Source of the DNA: Leguminivora glycinivorella | Taxonomy: Eukaryota; Arthropoda; Insecta; Lepidoptera; Tortricidae | Length of the DNA stretch: 64,000 nt | Assembly (NCBI RefSeq): GCF_023078275.1 | Contig: NC_062974.1 | Span: 23,737,119-23,801,118 of the forward strand | Direction: 5' to 3' | Shown here: positions 1 through 10,548 of the stretch, piece by piece | Layout of the letters: each line of letters begins with the position of its first letter | How positions within the stretch are numbered: the stretch's first letter is position 1 | Made by a program: the position numbers and the translations under genes | Notes under the pieces: generated by a model | What the model was told of the DNA's origin: nothing | Database searches by the model: none | Seen by the model: only the letters and a program-made list of their open reading frames with translations

Positions 1-118
1 CAGCTAATCTGTTCTTGCATGCATTGTGTTGCGTTTATCTTGCTTCACTAACTATTACTGTGAGCTATTTGAATTAATCGCTGACACAGACAACTGTGTG
101 ATTTAATTTCATAATTTG

Positions 119-385
119 ACGACCGGTCTGGCTCAGTCGGTAGTGACACTGCCTGCTAAGCCGCGGTCCTGGGTTCTAATCCCGGTAAGGGCATTTATTT
201 GTGTGATCAGCACAGATATTTGTTCCTGAGTCATGGATGTTTTCTATGTATATAAGTATGTATTTATCTATCTAAGTATGTATATCGTCGCTTAGCACGC
301 ATAGTCCAAGCTTTGCTTAGTTTGGGGCTAAGTTGATCTGTGTAAAGTGTCCCCAATATTTATTTATTTCATATTTATTTATAAT
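119..385 (+). mobile_element. tRNA-derived SINE (family A), near full length
   Basis: Begins with a tRNA-like Pol III head: box A-like CTGGCTCAGTCGG and box B-like GGGTTCTAATCCC. A body follows with GCTTAGTTTGGGGCTAAG, and it ends in an AT-rich TATTTATTT tail. Other copies lie at 10290-10548 and 39790-40058 (both minus), with a fragment at 20745-20872. A common type of lepidopteran SINE; the exact family name is not asserted. Confidence 0.85.
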
Positions 386-635
386 TTTGATTAAAATAGA
401 AAAGACTTATCAATTAATTCAAGGCGCTTGCGAATTGAGACTTGCAGAGGAGAACTTCCGGACTTAGTTACAGGAATCAATTGAGTTAAATCTAAAAGCC
501 TATAACTACTTAACCAGCAACTCATTACATATCAGAATCAATCTCACAGGTGGTTTAAGAGATGATGATATCCTGTTATCCCTCATCAAGGACATCATCA
601 TCATCATTGGCCACGACATCTTAGTTGCAGTGATT
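386..635. other. Unassigned spacer
   Basis: Between the SINE and the LINE remnants. Holds a short ATCATCATC-type microsatellite near 590-606, a typical non-LTR retrotransposon 3' tail, consistent with the minus-strand LINE fragment that follows. Nothing else was seen. Confidence 0.4.
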
Positions 636-914
636 TTATTGTGTGGTGCCGGTACATCGTCTTTGGTGGCTTAGTAGTCCGATAGCAGCCCGACACCTGT
701 CACATCTGTCACAGGTGAAACGCGAGTCAAGAGGAGGAGGAGCTCTGGAACGGAGCCTTTTCTGCTTAAGGTTGTCGAGCCAGGCTTTGTCGTGCTCCGT
801 CACCCCGTCAGATAAGTCACGGCACCATTCAGGTCTCATGCTAGTGCGTGTCTCCCAACTGTCTAGGTTTATACTAAAATATTGCATATCTAATAAATCT
901 TTGTTAAGGTTCAA
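636..914 (-). pseudogene. Non-LTR retrotransposon C-terminus with zinc-finger-like end
   Basis: The minus-strand frame holds a segment of RPEWCRDLSDGV type, a basic KQKRLR stretch, and a terminal cysteine/histidine pattern (CDRC...IGLLSHQRRC). This resembles the C-terminal finger of the intact retrotransposon ORF ending at 51534. No reverse transcriptase core is present, so it is a 5'-truncated remnant. The ATG at 914 is incidental: real homology seems to start inside the frame. Confidence 0.6.
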
Positions 915-918
915 AGAT

Positions 919-1110
919 TCAGGGACATAGGGCTCTCAAAAGGGACTTCCATTCTTCGCTGTCCAGCGCGCCCTCCTCCAGCTCCGCGCAGCTGAGGCCA
1001 ACAGATGCCGCCTTTTTTTCCACTGTTCTTCTCCAGGTGGTACGTGGGTGACCTTGCCCTCTTTTTCCGGGAATGTTCCAGGTCAGCCCTTGCTTGGATA
1101 GGTCGTTTAA
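919..1110 (-). pseudogene. Second LINE C-terminal fragment (PGKRGQG type)
   Basis: Reads in one minus frame as NIPGKRGQGHPRTTWRRTVE, then a tail ending LLRALCP and a stop at 919-921. This is the region after the reverse transcriptase in RTE-like elements. It abuts the remnant at 636-914 in the same orientation but is separated from it by a stop, so the two are probably different element fragments joined by insertion or deletion. Confidence 0.6.
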
Positions 1111-1306
1111 GAGATGATACTGTGACTACTGTGATACTCGTATAGAGAACCGATGATAATTATTAAAATTTTAATTGCGGTATACTAGAATCATTTGCTT
1201 AGTTAATTTGTGTAAGATGCCTTTGAAGTTTTAAACTAAAAAGTAATAGTTTCCAATTCCATAGATTTTCACTTTGATAGTGAAATTATTTTACTTAAAT
1301 AGACTT

Positions 1307-1533
1307 TTCAGTACAGATGGTCGTTTTTTTACGCACTAGTTCGAGAAGTGGTTCATTATATGCCAGGTCGAAACTTCGGAGGCTCATCTGTACTGAAAAA
1401 CGTCGTACGATACACGTGCGAAAAGGAAATTCGTAACTCGTGTCGATTTAAAACACTCCCTTCGGTCGTGTTTTAATTTATCGCCACTCGTTTCGAACTT
1501 CCTTTTTACGCACTTGTATCGTAATGTACTATT
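1307..1533 (+). repeat. Palindromic dispersed repeat B, copy 1
   Basis: Two parts. The first, about 85 bp, is bounded by CAGTACAGATG and its inverse CATCTGTACTG. The second is an imperfect foldback from GATACACGTGCGAAAAGGAA to its inverse near CACTTGTATC, centred on ACTCCCTTCGGTC. Whole or partial copies recur at 2586, 16965, 26071, 38850, 62525 and 63647. Non-coding; family unknown. Confidence 0.75.
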
Positions 1534-1988
1534 ACTCAATCTTCTAGCGATTTAACACTGTTATTAATCAAGTTACTTTGTCAATGTGTAGCTATTTATC
1601 GTAAAAATAAGTAGGTACCAAAAAATTGTAAAACTGATTGTTTAGATCTAGATTACTTTTTTATACTATTCGTCATAAAAATGCTTTTAAAATTACCGCA
1701 CTTGTTAGGTAATGAGTTTATTACGCAACTATGTCAAAAATGTAAATGTCCATATGTGCTATGAAACGTTGTACGATACACGTAGGCATAGCTGGGCATT
1801 AACTCGTTAATCCGTTAATCGTTAATTAACGAAGTTAACATTTCGATTAACGGATTAACTTTTAAGTTAACTTGAAAAAATGTTAACGGACTCGTTAACT
1901 TCCGTTAAATTTCTCCGAGTCCGTTAATCGTTAATCTAGTAGGGCACAGGCGCCATCTGCGCTGCGAAAAACACGTTCTGAACGCTAC

Positions 1989-1996
1989 TATAAAAG
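1989..1996 (+). promoter_or_regulatory. TATA box inside the hAT-like element
   Basis: TATAAAAG, 149 bp upstream of the ATG at 2145. It is conserved in the second copy (46048-46055, minus strand), which suggests the element carries its own Pol II promoter. Functional status is inferred. Confidence 0.5.
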
Positions 1997-2144
1997 CCCG
2001 AAGTACGGAAAATCCTATAATTTGCCGGTAAATCCTAGGTTTTACCGATGTCGATTGCTAAAAGTCCGAAATATTACCTAAAACAGTATTCTTCACGTGG
2101 ATTTGCTTTTACTAACTTTGATTCGATGAATCCTAAGCTTTACC

Positions 2145-2327
2145 ATGGCGACTGTTGTAGTGATAGGGCAGCAAATTCGAGCCCTATTTACGACCACATT
2201 CGCTTCCCTAGCCTCTACCGCCCAAAGTGCCACAACAGTCCCGTCACCGCCAGCATCTCTCCTGACACAGCTCTTGGCAGTAGCTGAGGCGATCACTGCC
2301 TTCCAAGTGCAGCCTAGAGTTCAATAG
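2145..2327 (+). CDS. 60-aa ORF carried by hAT-like element (unknown function)
   Basis: The ATG has a good context (TTTACCATGG). The predicted peptide starts MATVVVIGQQIRALF, is rich in Ala, Thr, Ser and Val, has no signal peptide or recognised motif, and ends RVQ-stop. The same ORF stays open in the second element copy at 45727-45909 with three amino-acid replacements and at least one silent change. That small ratio gives no evidence of purifying selection. It may be a captured fragment or a chance ORF; a different overlapping frame at 2048-2287 is also open. Confidence 0.35.
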   Translation: MATVVVIGQQIRALFTTTFASLASTAQSATTVPSPPASLLTQLLAVAEAITAFQVQPRVQ

Positions 2328-2585
2328 GCTAGCTGTACTTCGGCCTTTTACAGAAATATAATACGTTATAGTGGATACTGATGCAACTAAATATTTAAAG
2401 AAAAGTTCTTTTTTTCACGTGTTAACGGATTAACGATTAACTTTAACTTACGTTAAATTTGTCGAAATGTATCGCTTTAACGATTAACGAAGTTAACTTT
2501 TTTAGTAACGGATTAGCGATTAACGAAGTTAACTATTTGATTAACGGTGCCCAGCTATGCACGTAGGTAGGTATTTACTTTCTAC

Positions 2586-2657
2586 GTTCGTGTTCTAATT
2601 TATCGCCACTCGTTTCGAATTTCTTATTTATCGCACTTGTATCGTAATATACTATTA
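2586..2657 (+). repeat. Repeat B, 3' fragment
   Basis: Matches the last third of repeat B (ATTTATCGCCACTCGTTTCGAA through CTTGTATCGTAATATACTATT). The hAT-like element at 1787-2559 sits between this fragment and GTACGATACACGTAGG at 1771-1786, so it probably inserted into an older repeat B copy. Confidence 0.65.
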
Positions 2658-2659
2658 TC

Positions 2660-4045
2660 GTATTACCCTTGACTGACAAAAGTGAAATCTAATCCACGGC
2701 GCGACGTCGAATCCTTTCCAGGGATTTGCCGCGTCCTTGAAAATTACTTGACGGAATTTCGACGGATTATCCAAGAATCTATAACGAATTCGTATTTACT
2801 TCTTAAGACGCTACAGGAAGGGTTGCTTCTCCATACAAACGTTTTGGAATGTTTCCTCCCTGGTTTTAGGATCTAGAGCGATAAATTTCCAACACAGGTT
2901 ATTATTATAGGTGTCGAAAAATAGATAAAAGACATTTATTCGTGTTATTCACAAACACGTAATACGTGCCCATCACGAAATGGACTCAACTCAGCATAAT
3001 GCTAGCTAAAAGCCAGCTCTGCTGGTCCTTATCTAATTCAAATGTAGCTTTTTTGATATTTTATTTTATTTTAAAGGTGTAAAGGTGTCAAAGTATTTCA
3101 AACTTGACCAAAAACTGCCTGATTTAATATGCTGGAAAGAGAGATGTAGCACTTCAAACTGATAATAAAGCCAATAAAGCAAAATTTTCAGACGCAGATT
3201 ATTTTATTACAATTTCTAAATTCGTTCCGATTGGTTAAGTTTTGGAGACACGGTCGAGAACGAGATTTCGATTGTAAAGAAGAGAGAAGTTATCGCAATA
3301 TGTATTAGCTATATGTTGTCTTACATTTTTTTTTTCAAAATTCTAGTGTTGACGTGAACATTTAACAGAAATTCACAAATTGTAAGATTCCTTTTGATTT
3401 TTTCACATTAGCTCCTGTTGCATCTTAAACACATTACGTCTCGAGAATTGAAGGGTTTTATAGGATTACACGAAAAGAGGAATTTTATTACAAGCTCAGC
3501 TTCGTGTTTGCTCCAATTTCGCTAACGAATCGAAATCGAATAAATTGGATTGTTAATTTGCACCTCGCTTTTATGCTCTAATTTTGCCTAAGAGCAAAAG
3601 AGGCAATGAGATAAGTTCATCAACTTCAGTTGTTTTTATGATATCTTAACTCTGTCCTAAAAAGTACTTAAGACTAAAATGTATACGAAATTACACAATT
3701 ATGACTATAAACTACAAATAAAATACATGAGAAGTTGACCACTAAATGCTCTTTATTCAGCATAATTCTAATGGAAGGTCAGCGTTGATCACCCCACAAG
3801 ACAATTTCCTAAAACCATTTCAGATCGGAGAGTATGAAAATGCACTAAGGAGTCAGCAGTACCGTGATAAGACTTTCCATTATTCAAATCATCACTTCAA
3901 TTCGGTTTCCAACACGGTAATTGCTACACTTTTCCTTACATTTACCAAAAAGGGTTGAGTAGATAGACAAACCATCATACCATGAGTATGACTGTAGCGA
4001 TAGTAGCACCATGCATCTAGTCGACCGTGCATTTTTTATGGTTCC
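2660..4045. other. Unassigned AT-rich sequence
   Basis: No ORF with family features, no RNA gene and no clear repeat was recognised. Short ORFs at 2682-2876 and 3746-3958 have no motif and biased AT composition; they were not accepted as genes. Confidence 0.5.
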
Positions 4046-4050
4046 GAGAT

Positions 4051-4186
4051 CGAGGGTTTACTGGTGAAACCCGATAAGTTGAGCAAACTGGTTTTTAAAA
4101 TTCGAACTTTGTGCAATTTCCACAATGTTGTTATTTCAAGGACAAATAATTATATCGATTTATCGGGTTTCACCAGTAAACCCTCG
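4051..4186. mobile_element. Short TIR element (MITE) with 27-bp perfect ends
   Basis: 4051-4077 (CGAGGGTTTACTGGTGAAAC...) is the exact reverse complement of 4160-4186. Flanks share AGAT, a possible 4-bp duplication. A lone end of the same element lies near 40085-40118. No coding capacity. Confidence 0.75.
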
Positions 4187-4668
4187 AGATACTTTTTATT
4201 TCTTAGATTTTATATATCTATAGATACCTACGGGATTATACTATATGTCTTTGCGTTTACAAACTCCTCCCTCCCCACTTACTTAAGTCTTTAAGACAAA
4301 TCTACAAACCAACACCACCCTTTCCAATAATCTCATAAAAATGCCAATCGCGCCAATAATTTCAAACTTAAGGGGGACTTTCACGAAGGGGGACATTTTT
4401 ACCTCCTCCAAGTTTGAAAAGTTTTAATTGCTTTCGTATTAAGGGGTTGATTTGCGAGAGCATCGTTAAATTTAATTGGCACCAGTTTAAAGTTGCAGCT
4501 GCTCCGACAATATGTTCCGGGGACATGCATTTTGCTTTAAGAGAATTTTCTGAATTCAAAAGGATTTGTTGCATTTTTATGATAATTGCGCATGCATGGA
4601 TATTTTTGTGTAGTAACTAAGTATTGTTTGGGTCTGCATTCGAAGAAATCGACTCGTATTTATGTATA

Positions 4669-4921
4669 CATACATACATACATACAATCACGCCTGTATC
4701 CCATAAAGGGGTAGGCAGAGCACATGAAACTACTAAAGCTTCAGGGCCACTCTTGGCAAATAAGGGGTTAAAAGAAAACGAAACTGTGGCATTGCAGTGA
4801 CAGGTTGCCAGCCTCTCGCCTACACCACAATTTAACCCATATCCCATAGTCGCCTTCTACGACACCCACGGGAAGAAAGGGGGTGGTGAAATTCTTAACC
4901 CGTCACCACACAGGCAACCCC
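4669..4921 (-). mobile_element. Dispersed retroposon E, copy 1
   Basis: About 250 bp, ending (on the minus strand) in an ATGT-type microsatellite after CGTGATTGTATG. It is flanked by ATTTATGTATAC on both sides, a 12-bp target duplication typical of non-LTR-mediated insertion. Copies at 27068 and 41814 share the same 5' end, which argues for a SINE rather than random LINE truncation, although no clear tRNA head is seen. Confidence 0.7.
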
Positions 4922-4934
4922 AATTTATGTATAC

Positions 4935-5299
4935 GACTTTGTTAAAAACACCCAAGTCTTTTTAGTCGGAATTCGAAACACACATTGAGTCCATTAAAAG
5001 ATCGAAAATCTAAGGAAACATATGTTATGTCATAATGTGACTCATATGAACTATGATTTAAATTTTAGAGTTATCACTAAGGGCCACTTGACCACCGCTT
5101 AACTCAAGGTTAGTGGGCTATCAACTGTCAAATTCCATATAAAATGGCGGGTTAACCTCGTATTAACCCTCGCGTTTTTGGTGGTGCAAGTGACCCTAAA
5201 GAACTTAAATAATTACAAAAGACTCCGATCTTGGTACTACATATGTAACTCAATTTTAAATTTAACGACTAGAATACTGAAAACTGACTTAAAGCCGAA
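4935..5299. other. Unassigned spacer
   Basis: No gene, RNA or repeat recognised. It includes the stretch GGGCCACTTGACCACC...AACCCTCGCG (about 5080-5176), which looks locally GC-shifted; no second copy was found in the window. Confidence 0.3.
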
Positions 5300-5548
5300 C
5301 ACTGAGAGAAATTTGCATTGTGAATTTAACAAGTTCGACTTGTTGCGGTTTATCCGTTTGAATCAGCCAAACGTATGTTTAAAACAATATGTGTCAGGTT
5401 GTTTTTATAAAATCGACTTGTTGATTCAAATATATTGCCGATTCAAATGACAAGTAGCTTGTTGTTTGAACCAAAGAGCACGTAGGCGCTATTTTAACCA
5501 AAAAACTTGTTGAACGAACATGAAAACTGGTTGTATTTTCTCTCAGTG
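5300..5548. mobile_element. TIR element with CACTGAGAGAAA ends, copy 1
   Basis: Starts CACTGAGAGAAA and ends with the near complement TTTCTCTCAGTG. A diverged second copy lies inside the LTR element at about 60606-61245, where it has been split by another repeat. Target duplication is unclear. Non-coding. Confidence 0.65.
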
Positions 5549-6428
5549 AAGGCTCAAATATTTGAGTTACACTTTTAGAATTAAGTATAACACTGTCATA
5601 CAAAATGGTTGATAGTTACTTACATAGGTAGTAGGTACTTTACAGCGTCGCACAGAATGGCCGAGGTAAGCCGATTGCCGAAGGCTTACCGCGTCTTTAA
5701 TAATTCCTCCACGGGTGCTTAAATTTCTCATTATACGGAAGCTGGATTTTGAACGAAATCAAACGATTCAAAATAAATTAAAAGAGTGAAGCGCCACCTA
5801 TTAAATACTATCATAACTACACTGATGATGCCTACAAATTTATCTTTTATGATATCATGATATTAAAATAAAGAAGCATGTCATTTGTTCTTATAAAAAA
5901 TAAAAACACGCAAAAATATTTGGGGAAAATATGATTTGGCCACGTTCAGGCGGCGAAACAGCGCCATCTAGTTTTAAGCCTAAAAGGCCCATACATTTAG
6001 GGGTACGTTTTTTTGTATGGGCTTTGTCTGTACCGTATTATATCGGCCTTTATTTCAGTCGAAGTCATGCGATTTCTTTATCCTTTATTTTAGAAATCAT
6101 TGGTTGTAAGTGTAACTCTGTCTCTCAAAATATCAATAAGTTTTTAATTAAGAAATTATTTTGGCTCGCCGTTTATAAGCAATTTGAAGACGTAGACATC
6201 TACGCAAAAAACTTTTTAGAAAAAGAGAATTAGTATTAAATTAAGTCCACTGAAGATAAAATTAAGTGACAGCCGTGTCAATTAAAAATGTTGAAAGCTG
6301 TCATAATAAATTGCTAGAAGAAGCTCGATTTTATTTCTTAATTGGAAACTTGGATGTTTTCTTGTTATTTTAATTAATTAAGCAATTTTAAATTAGGAAT
6401 GGTTTCTCTTCTCTTCTCAGTCGTTCCC

Positions 6429-6597
6429 TCATGGCTGAGGATCGTGACCAACAGTGATTTCTCTCCACTTGACGCGGTCTAGGGCCATATGGACTGCCAT
6501 CTGCATGGAACCACAAGCTTTCTTCACGGTCTCAGCCCACCTTAGCGGTATTCCACCCCTGGAGCGTCGGCCTTCGACTTTGCCGAGGATAATGTTC
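6429..6597 (-). pseudogene. RTE-like LINE C-terminal fragment
   Basis: The minus frame reads ILGKVEGRRSRGGIPLRWAE followed by a DRVKWREITVGHDPQP end and a stop at 6429-6431. This pattern follows the reverse transcriptase domain of RTE-like elements. Only the last 56 or so codons survive. Confidence 0.65.
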
Positions 6598-6865
6598 CTT
6601 TCGAGAGTGAAAGGAATGAGAGGAATGGAGGAATGTGAGTGAGAGGAATGGTTTGGCTCTAGTGTTGATGTTACTAACTTTTCTTTTTTTTTTCAGGTAT
6701 GTAGCAGTCACATTTAGAACATTATCTTAATCATCATTGTCCAAAATTACAATGTAAGTTACATACATACATATAATACATACATATTGAGTCGTCGGCA
6801 ACCCGAACCCTCCTTAGAACTTGTACACTCCTTTTTGCCGTGTACTTAACACAGCAAAAGGGAAT

Positions 6866-6995
6866 GTACAAGTTTCTAATGGGGTGGCTACGCGCACGTG
6901 ACACTGTTTGAGTTGCAGGCGTCCATAGGTTACGGTGACCGCTTTACATCAGGCGGGCCGTATGCTTGTTTGCCATCGACGTAGTATAAAAAAAT
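6866..6995 (+). mobile_element. Dispersed retroposon C, copy 1
   Basis: The core TTGCAGGCGTCCATAGGTTA, then GGTGACCGC, ends GTGGTATAAAA-type followed by an A-rich tail. Other copies: 31801-31914 and 52404-52540 (minus), 60972-61106 (plus). The A-tail and varying 5' ends suggest retroposition. Just upstream, 6817-6875 can fold on itself (TTGTACACTCC and GGGAATGTACAA). Confidence 0.65.
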
Positions 6996-7200
6996 AAAGG
7001 GGTAGGCAGAGCACATGAACTACTAAGTTTCAGTGCCACTCTTGGCAAAAAGGGGTTGAAAGAAATCCAAATTATGACATTGCAATGACAGGTTGCCAGC
7101 CTCTCGCCTACGCCACAATTTAACCCATATCCCACAGTCGACTTCTACGACACCCACGGGAAGAAAGGGGGTGGTGAAATTCTTAACCCGTCACCTCACG
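6996..7200 (-). mobile_element. Retroposon E, copy 2, 3' end missing
   Basis: Begins directly at the A-tail of retroposon C, at AAGGGGTAGGCAGAG, so it lacks the ATGT tail. It runs to TTAACCCGTCACCTCACGG. The junction records either a nested insertion or a deletion. Confidence 0.65.
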
Positions 7201-7282
7201 GGGGGTGTAAATTACAATTTAATTAATATTTATGTAGTAGGTATAGCAGAAATGAAAACCGTCATAGATATTCATAATTCGA

Positions 7283-7655
7283 ACATACATACAATCACGC
7301 CTGTATCCCATAAAGGGGTAGGCAGAGGACATAAAACTACTGAAGTTTCCGTGTTGGCAATTAAGGAGTTGAAAGAAACGAAACTGTGACATTGCATCAG
7401 TGACAGGTTGCTAGCCTCTCACCTACGTGTAATTTAACACATAAGGTACAGCGGGGCAAATCCTGACTGGGGGGCAATTGTAACCAGTGGACTTTCTAAT
7501 TAATAATGCAAACTTTGTAAAACATGGAAAAAATGGATCAGTTGCATTGGCCCCCAGTCGAAATTGCCCCGCTATACCTTATAACAATCGCTGCATATCC
7601 GACTTCGAGTGGACAGGAAGAAAGGAGGTGGTGACATTTTTAATTCGTAAAGCAC
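7283..7655 (-). mobile_element. Retroposon E, copy 3, split by a MITE
   Basis: The 3' part is 7283-7440 and the diverged 5' part resumes at about 7584 (AAGAAAGGAGGTGGTGACAT). Between them sits the palindromic element 7441-7583. E is thus older than that MITE. Confidence 0.6.
7441..7583. mobile_element. Palindromic MITE M, copy 1
   Basis: Ends ATAAGGTACAGCGGGGCAA and the complementary TTGCCCCGCTATACCTTAT. The second copy at 11001-11073 keeps the ends but has lost most of the centre. No coding capacity. Confidence 0.7.
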
Positions 7656-7984
7656 ACACAATTCACAGTTTTCACTATAAAGTAGACTATATTTATAGCA
7701 GCAGTTTGAATTCATTAAAAACGCAGATCTTTATAGAGAAGTGTCTTATCACATTTCAAGAATTTTACAGTTCCAAACAGTTCCCAGGCACATGAAAGAA
7801 TAATCTGAAATAATCCCAATGCACGTAAGTTTTACAAACCTCTACGTAATATGACGAAAAGGTCGGGAGCAAAAAAGTATTTTCGAAAAAGAACGTTGTC
7901 GATGGCATGAATATACAATGAACGTAGCACAGCAGTACTAAACATAGATTGTGGAAACCCCTAGATAGTATGTGACGTCATCGT

Positions 7985-8181
7985 TGGGGTAAATCTACGT
8001 AAAAGTAATGTGAGTCACGACTTGGTTTAGTGTTTATTTGAACTACAGCTAGAAATGAAAGGATCTATGCATATATCGGGATAGTAACACTTATTTAGAG
8101 ATAGATCACTTGAACTTGCATCGTGAATTAATGGAACATGCCATAAAATCGTGACTTATATTACTCTTGCCACGGATTGAC
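7985..8181 (+). repeat. Dispersed repeat D, copy 1
   Basis: About 200 bp closely matching 58229-58437 inside the LTR element, including AAAGGATCTATGCATAT and ATGCCATAAAATC. In the other copy the ends are short palindromes (TTTACGTAA/TTACGTAAA). Confidence 0.6.
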
Positions 8182-8198
8182 CCATTGCATCATTACTC

Positions 8199-8337
8199 AT
8201 GGTATTCCCACATTGGCTGTTTGTTATAAATGTTTTATAACATTGTGTGACAAGGACAGCGTAATGTCAATGCCATCGCGCTGTCCCTGTCTCACAATGT
8301 TGTATAACATTTATAACAGCCAATGTAGGAGCACCAT
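8199..8337. repeat. Long hairpin, possible MITE
   Basis: Two arms of about 60 nt (8199-8261 and 8275-8337) are near-complementary, with a short loop: for example ATAAATGTTTTATAACATTG against CAATGTTGTATAACATTTAT. It could be a MITE or the source of a small-RNA hairpin. No second copy was seen in the window. Confidence 0.6.
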
Positions 8338-8355
8338 CATAAAAAATTGGTATGA

Positions 8356-8580
8356 TTAAGCCTCCGCCACACATAAAGCGTTTTGATAGCGTAGCGTTAG
8401 CGGAACGGAATACGCGCTGAATGCGCGCGCGTTCCGCTTGTACTAATATGTATTCTGTGGTTCCGCTCGCAATCCGCGCGCATTCCGTTCGCAATCCGCG
8501 CTCGTTAGTTCCCGCCGGCGTCTGCTGGCGCAACTTCAGCGTTCTATCACTGCTAACGCTCCATCTACGATCTCAATATG
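8356..8580. mobile_element. GC-rich MITE G, copy 1 (one end degraded)
   Basis: Starts TTAA then GCCTCCGCCACACATAAAGC and continues with GCGCGC-rich sequence. The other end is decayed. See the complete copy at 16650-16831. Confidence 0.65.
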
Positions 8581-8589
8581 TGGTTGAGC

Positions 8590-10285
8590 TTTTATCATAA
8601 AGTTGGCGAGAAGCTGTATCACGATACTGTTTAGAAGATTGAGTATAGTATAGAACTATATCCGTCGCTTTCAGTATATTGTATGCGTCATGAGAGTGTA
8701 CAGGATGACAAAAGGTAATTCAGGTCCTGCTTAATACCTTCCGTCTACATTTTATTCTATGTCTATGGTACTAACAGCCCTCTGCATTCGGACAAAAATG
8801 GTTCAGTTTTTGTTGTCTATGGTTAGATTGTTACTGGCTGAAAAGAGTTAAGAATGATATTTTATTTTCTACTCCCGTTCGAATTCTGAATTGTTGGTTT
8901 TCGAGCGTTTCCTGTTTATATTCATGCGGATTAAAATGTCCTCGTGACTTTGTTGAGTTTAATGAAAAATATGTTTGTTTATTATCGGTTATTTCATTTC
9001 TATTCAGCTGAAAAATGTGAAATGATGGCAGGGTGCAAAGCGGGTGGAGGGGGTAGCTAAAACGATCACAGCGCACACTACGGCCAAAATTGACATTGTT
9101 GTCGCTGACTTACGCTGTCAAATCCATATTGCAGTAAACATTTTCATATCGTTTTTGAGATAAATTTAATATGGGCCTAGTAAAGTTTGTTGTGGTGAAT
9201 TGTAATGACTCCAAAAAAAATAGAAACTAAATTCTAGCTATTTCCAAGACCGTGGTGGAAACGTAACCACCGTTTAAGTGGATAATTGCCGTACGAAGAA
9301 AAGTGTCATCTCACCTCTGAAGTTTTACATAAAGTGCGTAATCATTTGATACAAGTATTGAATTGAATTTACGGTGAATTTGTAGTGCAAACTTTATTGG
9401 AGGTAGAAAAAGCCAATCCCAGTTATGTTCCTAAATCATTTGAGTTGTTTTCTCATGTGTGCTCCCTGTGTTCAAATCGAAACGGATTGACGAAAATGCA
9501 TAAATATCGAGGTTTCAATGGGACGAAGAAGCACGAGAGCAATAGAAGCAGAAGCAGTCCATCCACTGAAGGCTTATAACATTTTAAATAAAATTCCTGA
9601 GAACTTATTTCATCGCATTGATGATTACATATTTGATGTGATATCTGGTAAACTTCCAATATTTTCAAGTAAATGAAACAAATTTTGTAATGTATATTAT
9701 AATTCAAAGTTATTATAGAGTTTGTTTTTATTTTACAATAAACCCTGTACCCTGTAAATGATATTTATAAAATAATACCTACAGGTAGCCTATGAAAATG
9801 ACATAGCATAGCAGTGAACTGATCAACAATTTCAAAAGCCAATGATTTATTTATACTTTATTGCACATAAGTACAAATGGTGGAATAATGTCTTCAATAA
9901 TCTTCTATAAAATGCCCAGCTAGCACCAATTTCTTGCAATTATTCATCGTCTCGGGTTGGAAAATGATTTTGTAAGTGATGGCACGAAACCCCGTTCTAG
10001 TCACCAGTTTGTTACTTTCTCACTGAAAATAACAATTTTAATGTTATTGGCGATAATGTTATAACCACCATCGTCCAAAATTGTCTAATATAGTAAAATA
10101 ACACAAGATTTCATTAATTTTTTCACAATGTTTACTTACTTCTCGTTTGACCGCGGCGACAATATTGTCCATAATGGTCACCTGTCACGTGGCGTTGTCG
10201 TCGCGCACGGTCCCAATTATAGACTATTGATATTTTGTTGTCTAAAAACTAGTTTATTTAATTATTGAAACAATTTTTTTATGTT
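8590..10285. other. Unassigned; weak coding traces
   Basis: No gene could be assigned. At 9171 an ATG opens a short frame beginning MGLVKFVVVNCNDSKKN, which faintly recalls the start of a THAP zinc finger, but it stops after 19 codons. The ORF at 9385-9579 has two CxxC-like cysteines and no recognised family. A decayed transposase is possible, but the evidence is weak. Confidence 0.25.
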
Positions 10286-10289
10286 AGAA

Positions 10290-10548
10290 TAAATAAATAA
10301 AGAAATATTTGGGGACACCTTACACAGATCAACCTAGCCCCAAACTAAATAAAGCTTTTACTTTACAGTGTTGTGGTTAAGTATATACATACATACGTAT
10401 ATATAGATAAATACATACTTCATACACAGAAAACAATCATGACTCACGAACAAATATACGTGTTCATCACACAAATAAATGCTCTTACCGGGATTCGAAC
10501 CCAGGACCATCGGCTCAGCAGGGAGGCTCACTACCGCTAGGTCAGATG
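10290..10548 (-). mobile_element. SINE family A, copy 2
   Basis: Reverse complement of the SINE at 119: box B-like GGGTTCGAATCCCGGTAAG, then the CTTTATTTAGTTTGGGGCTA body and TATTT tail. Box A is diverged at its outer end. Confidence 0.8.

Larger units (their letters stand above)
1787..2559 (+). mobile_element. hAT-like non-autonomous element, complete copy
   Basis: Ends are perfect 12-bp inverted repeats, CATAGCTGGGCA and its complement, flanked by an 8-bp direct duplication CACGTAGG (1779-1786 and 2560-2567). Subterminal regions of 130-200 bp are packed with GTTAACG/CGTTAAT motifs in both orientations, which could be transposase binding sites. The centre has a TATA box and a 60-codon ORF. 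A second copy at 44637-46249 has its own 8-bp duplication. TIR plus 8-bp duplication points to the hAT superfamily; no transposase is present. Confidence 0.85.

Noticed and set aside
5931..6233. 100-aa ORF MIWPRSGGETAPSS...
   Set aside because: No family motif, AT-driven codon use in the second half and no splice or promoter context; likely chance.
9171..9579. Possible THAP-domain (P-element-like) start and a following ORF
   Set aside because: Only about 17 residues of weak resemblance before a stop; the second ORF is unrecognised. Mentioned as an unassigned region only.
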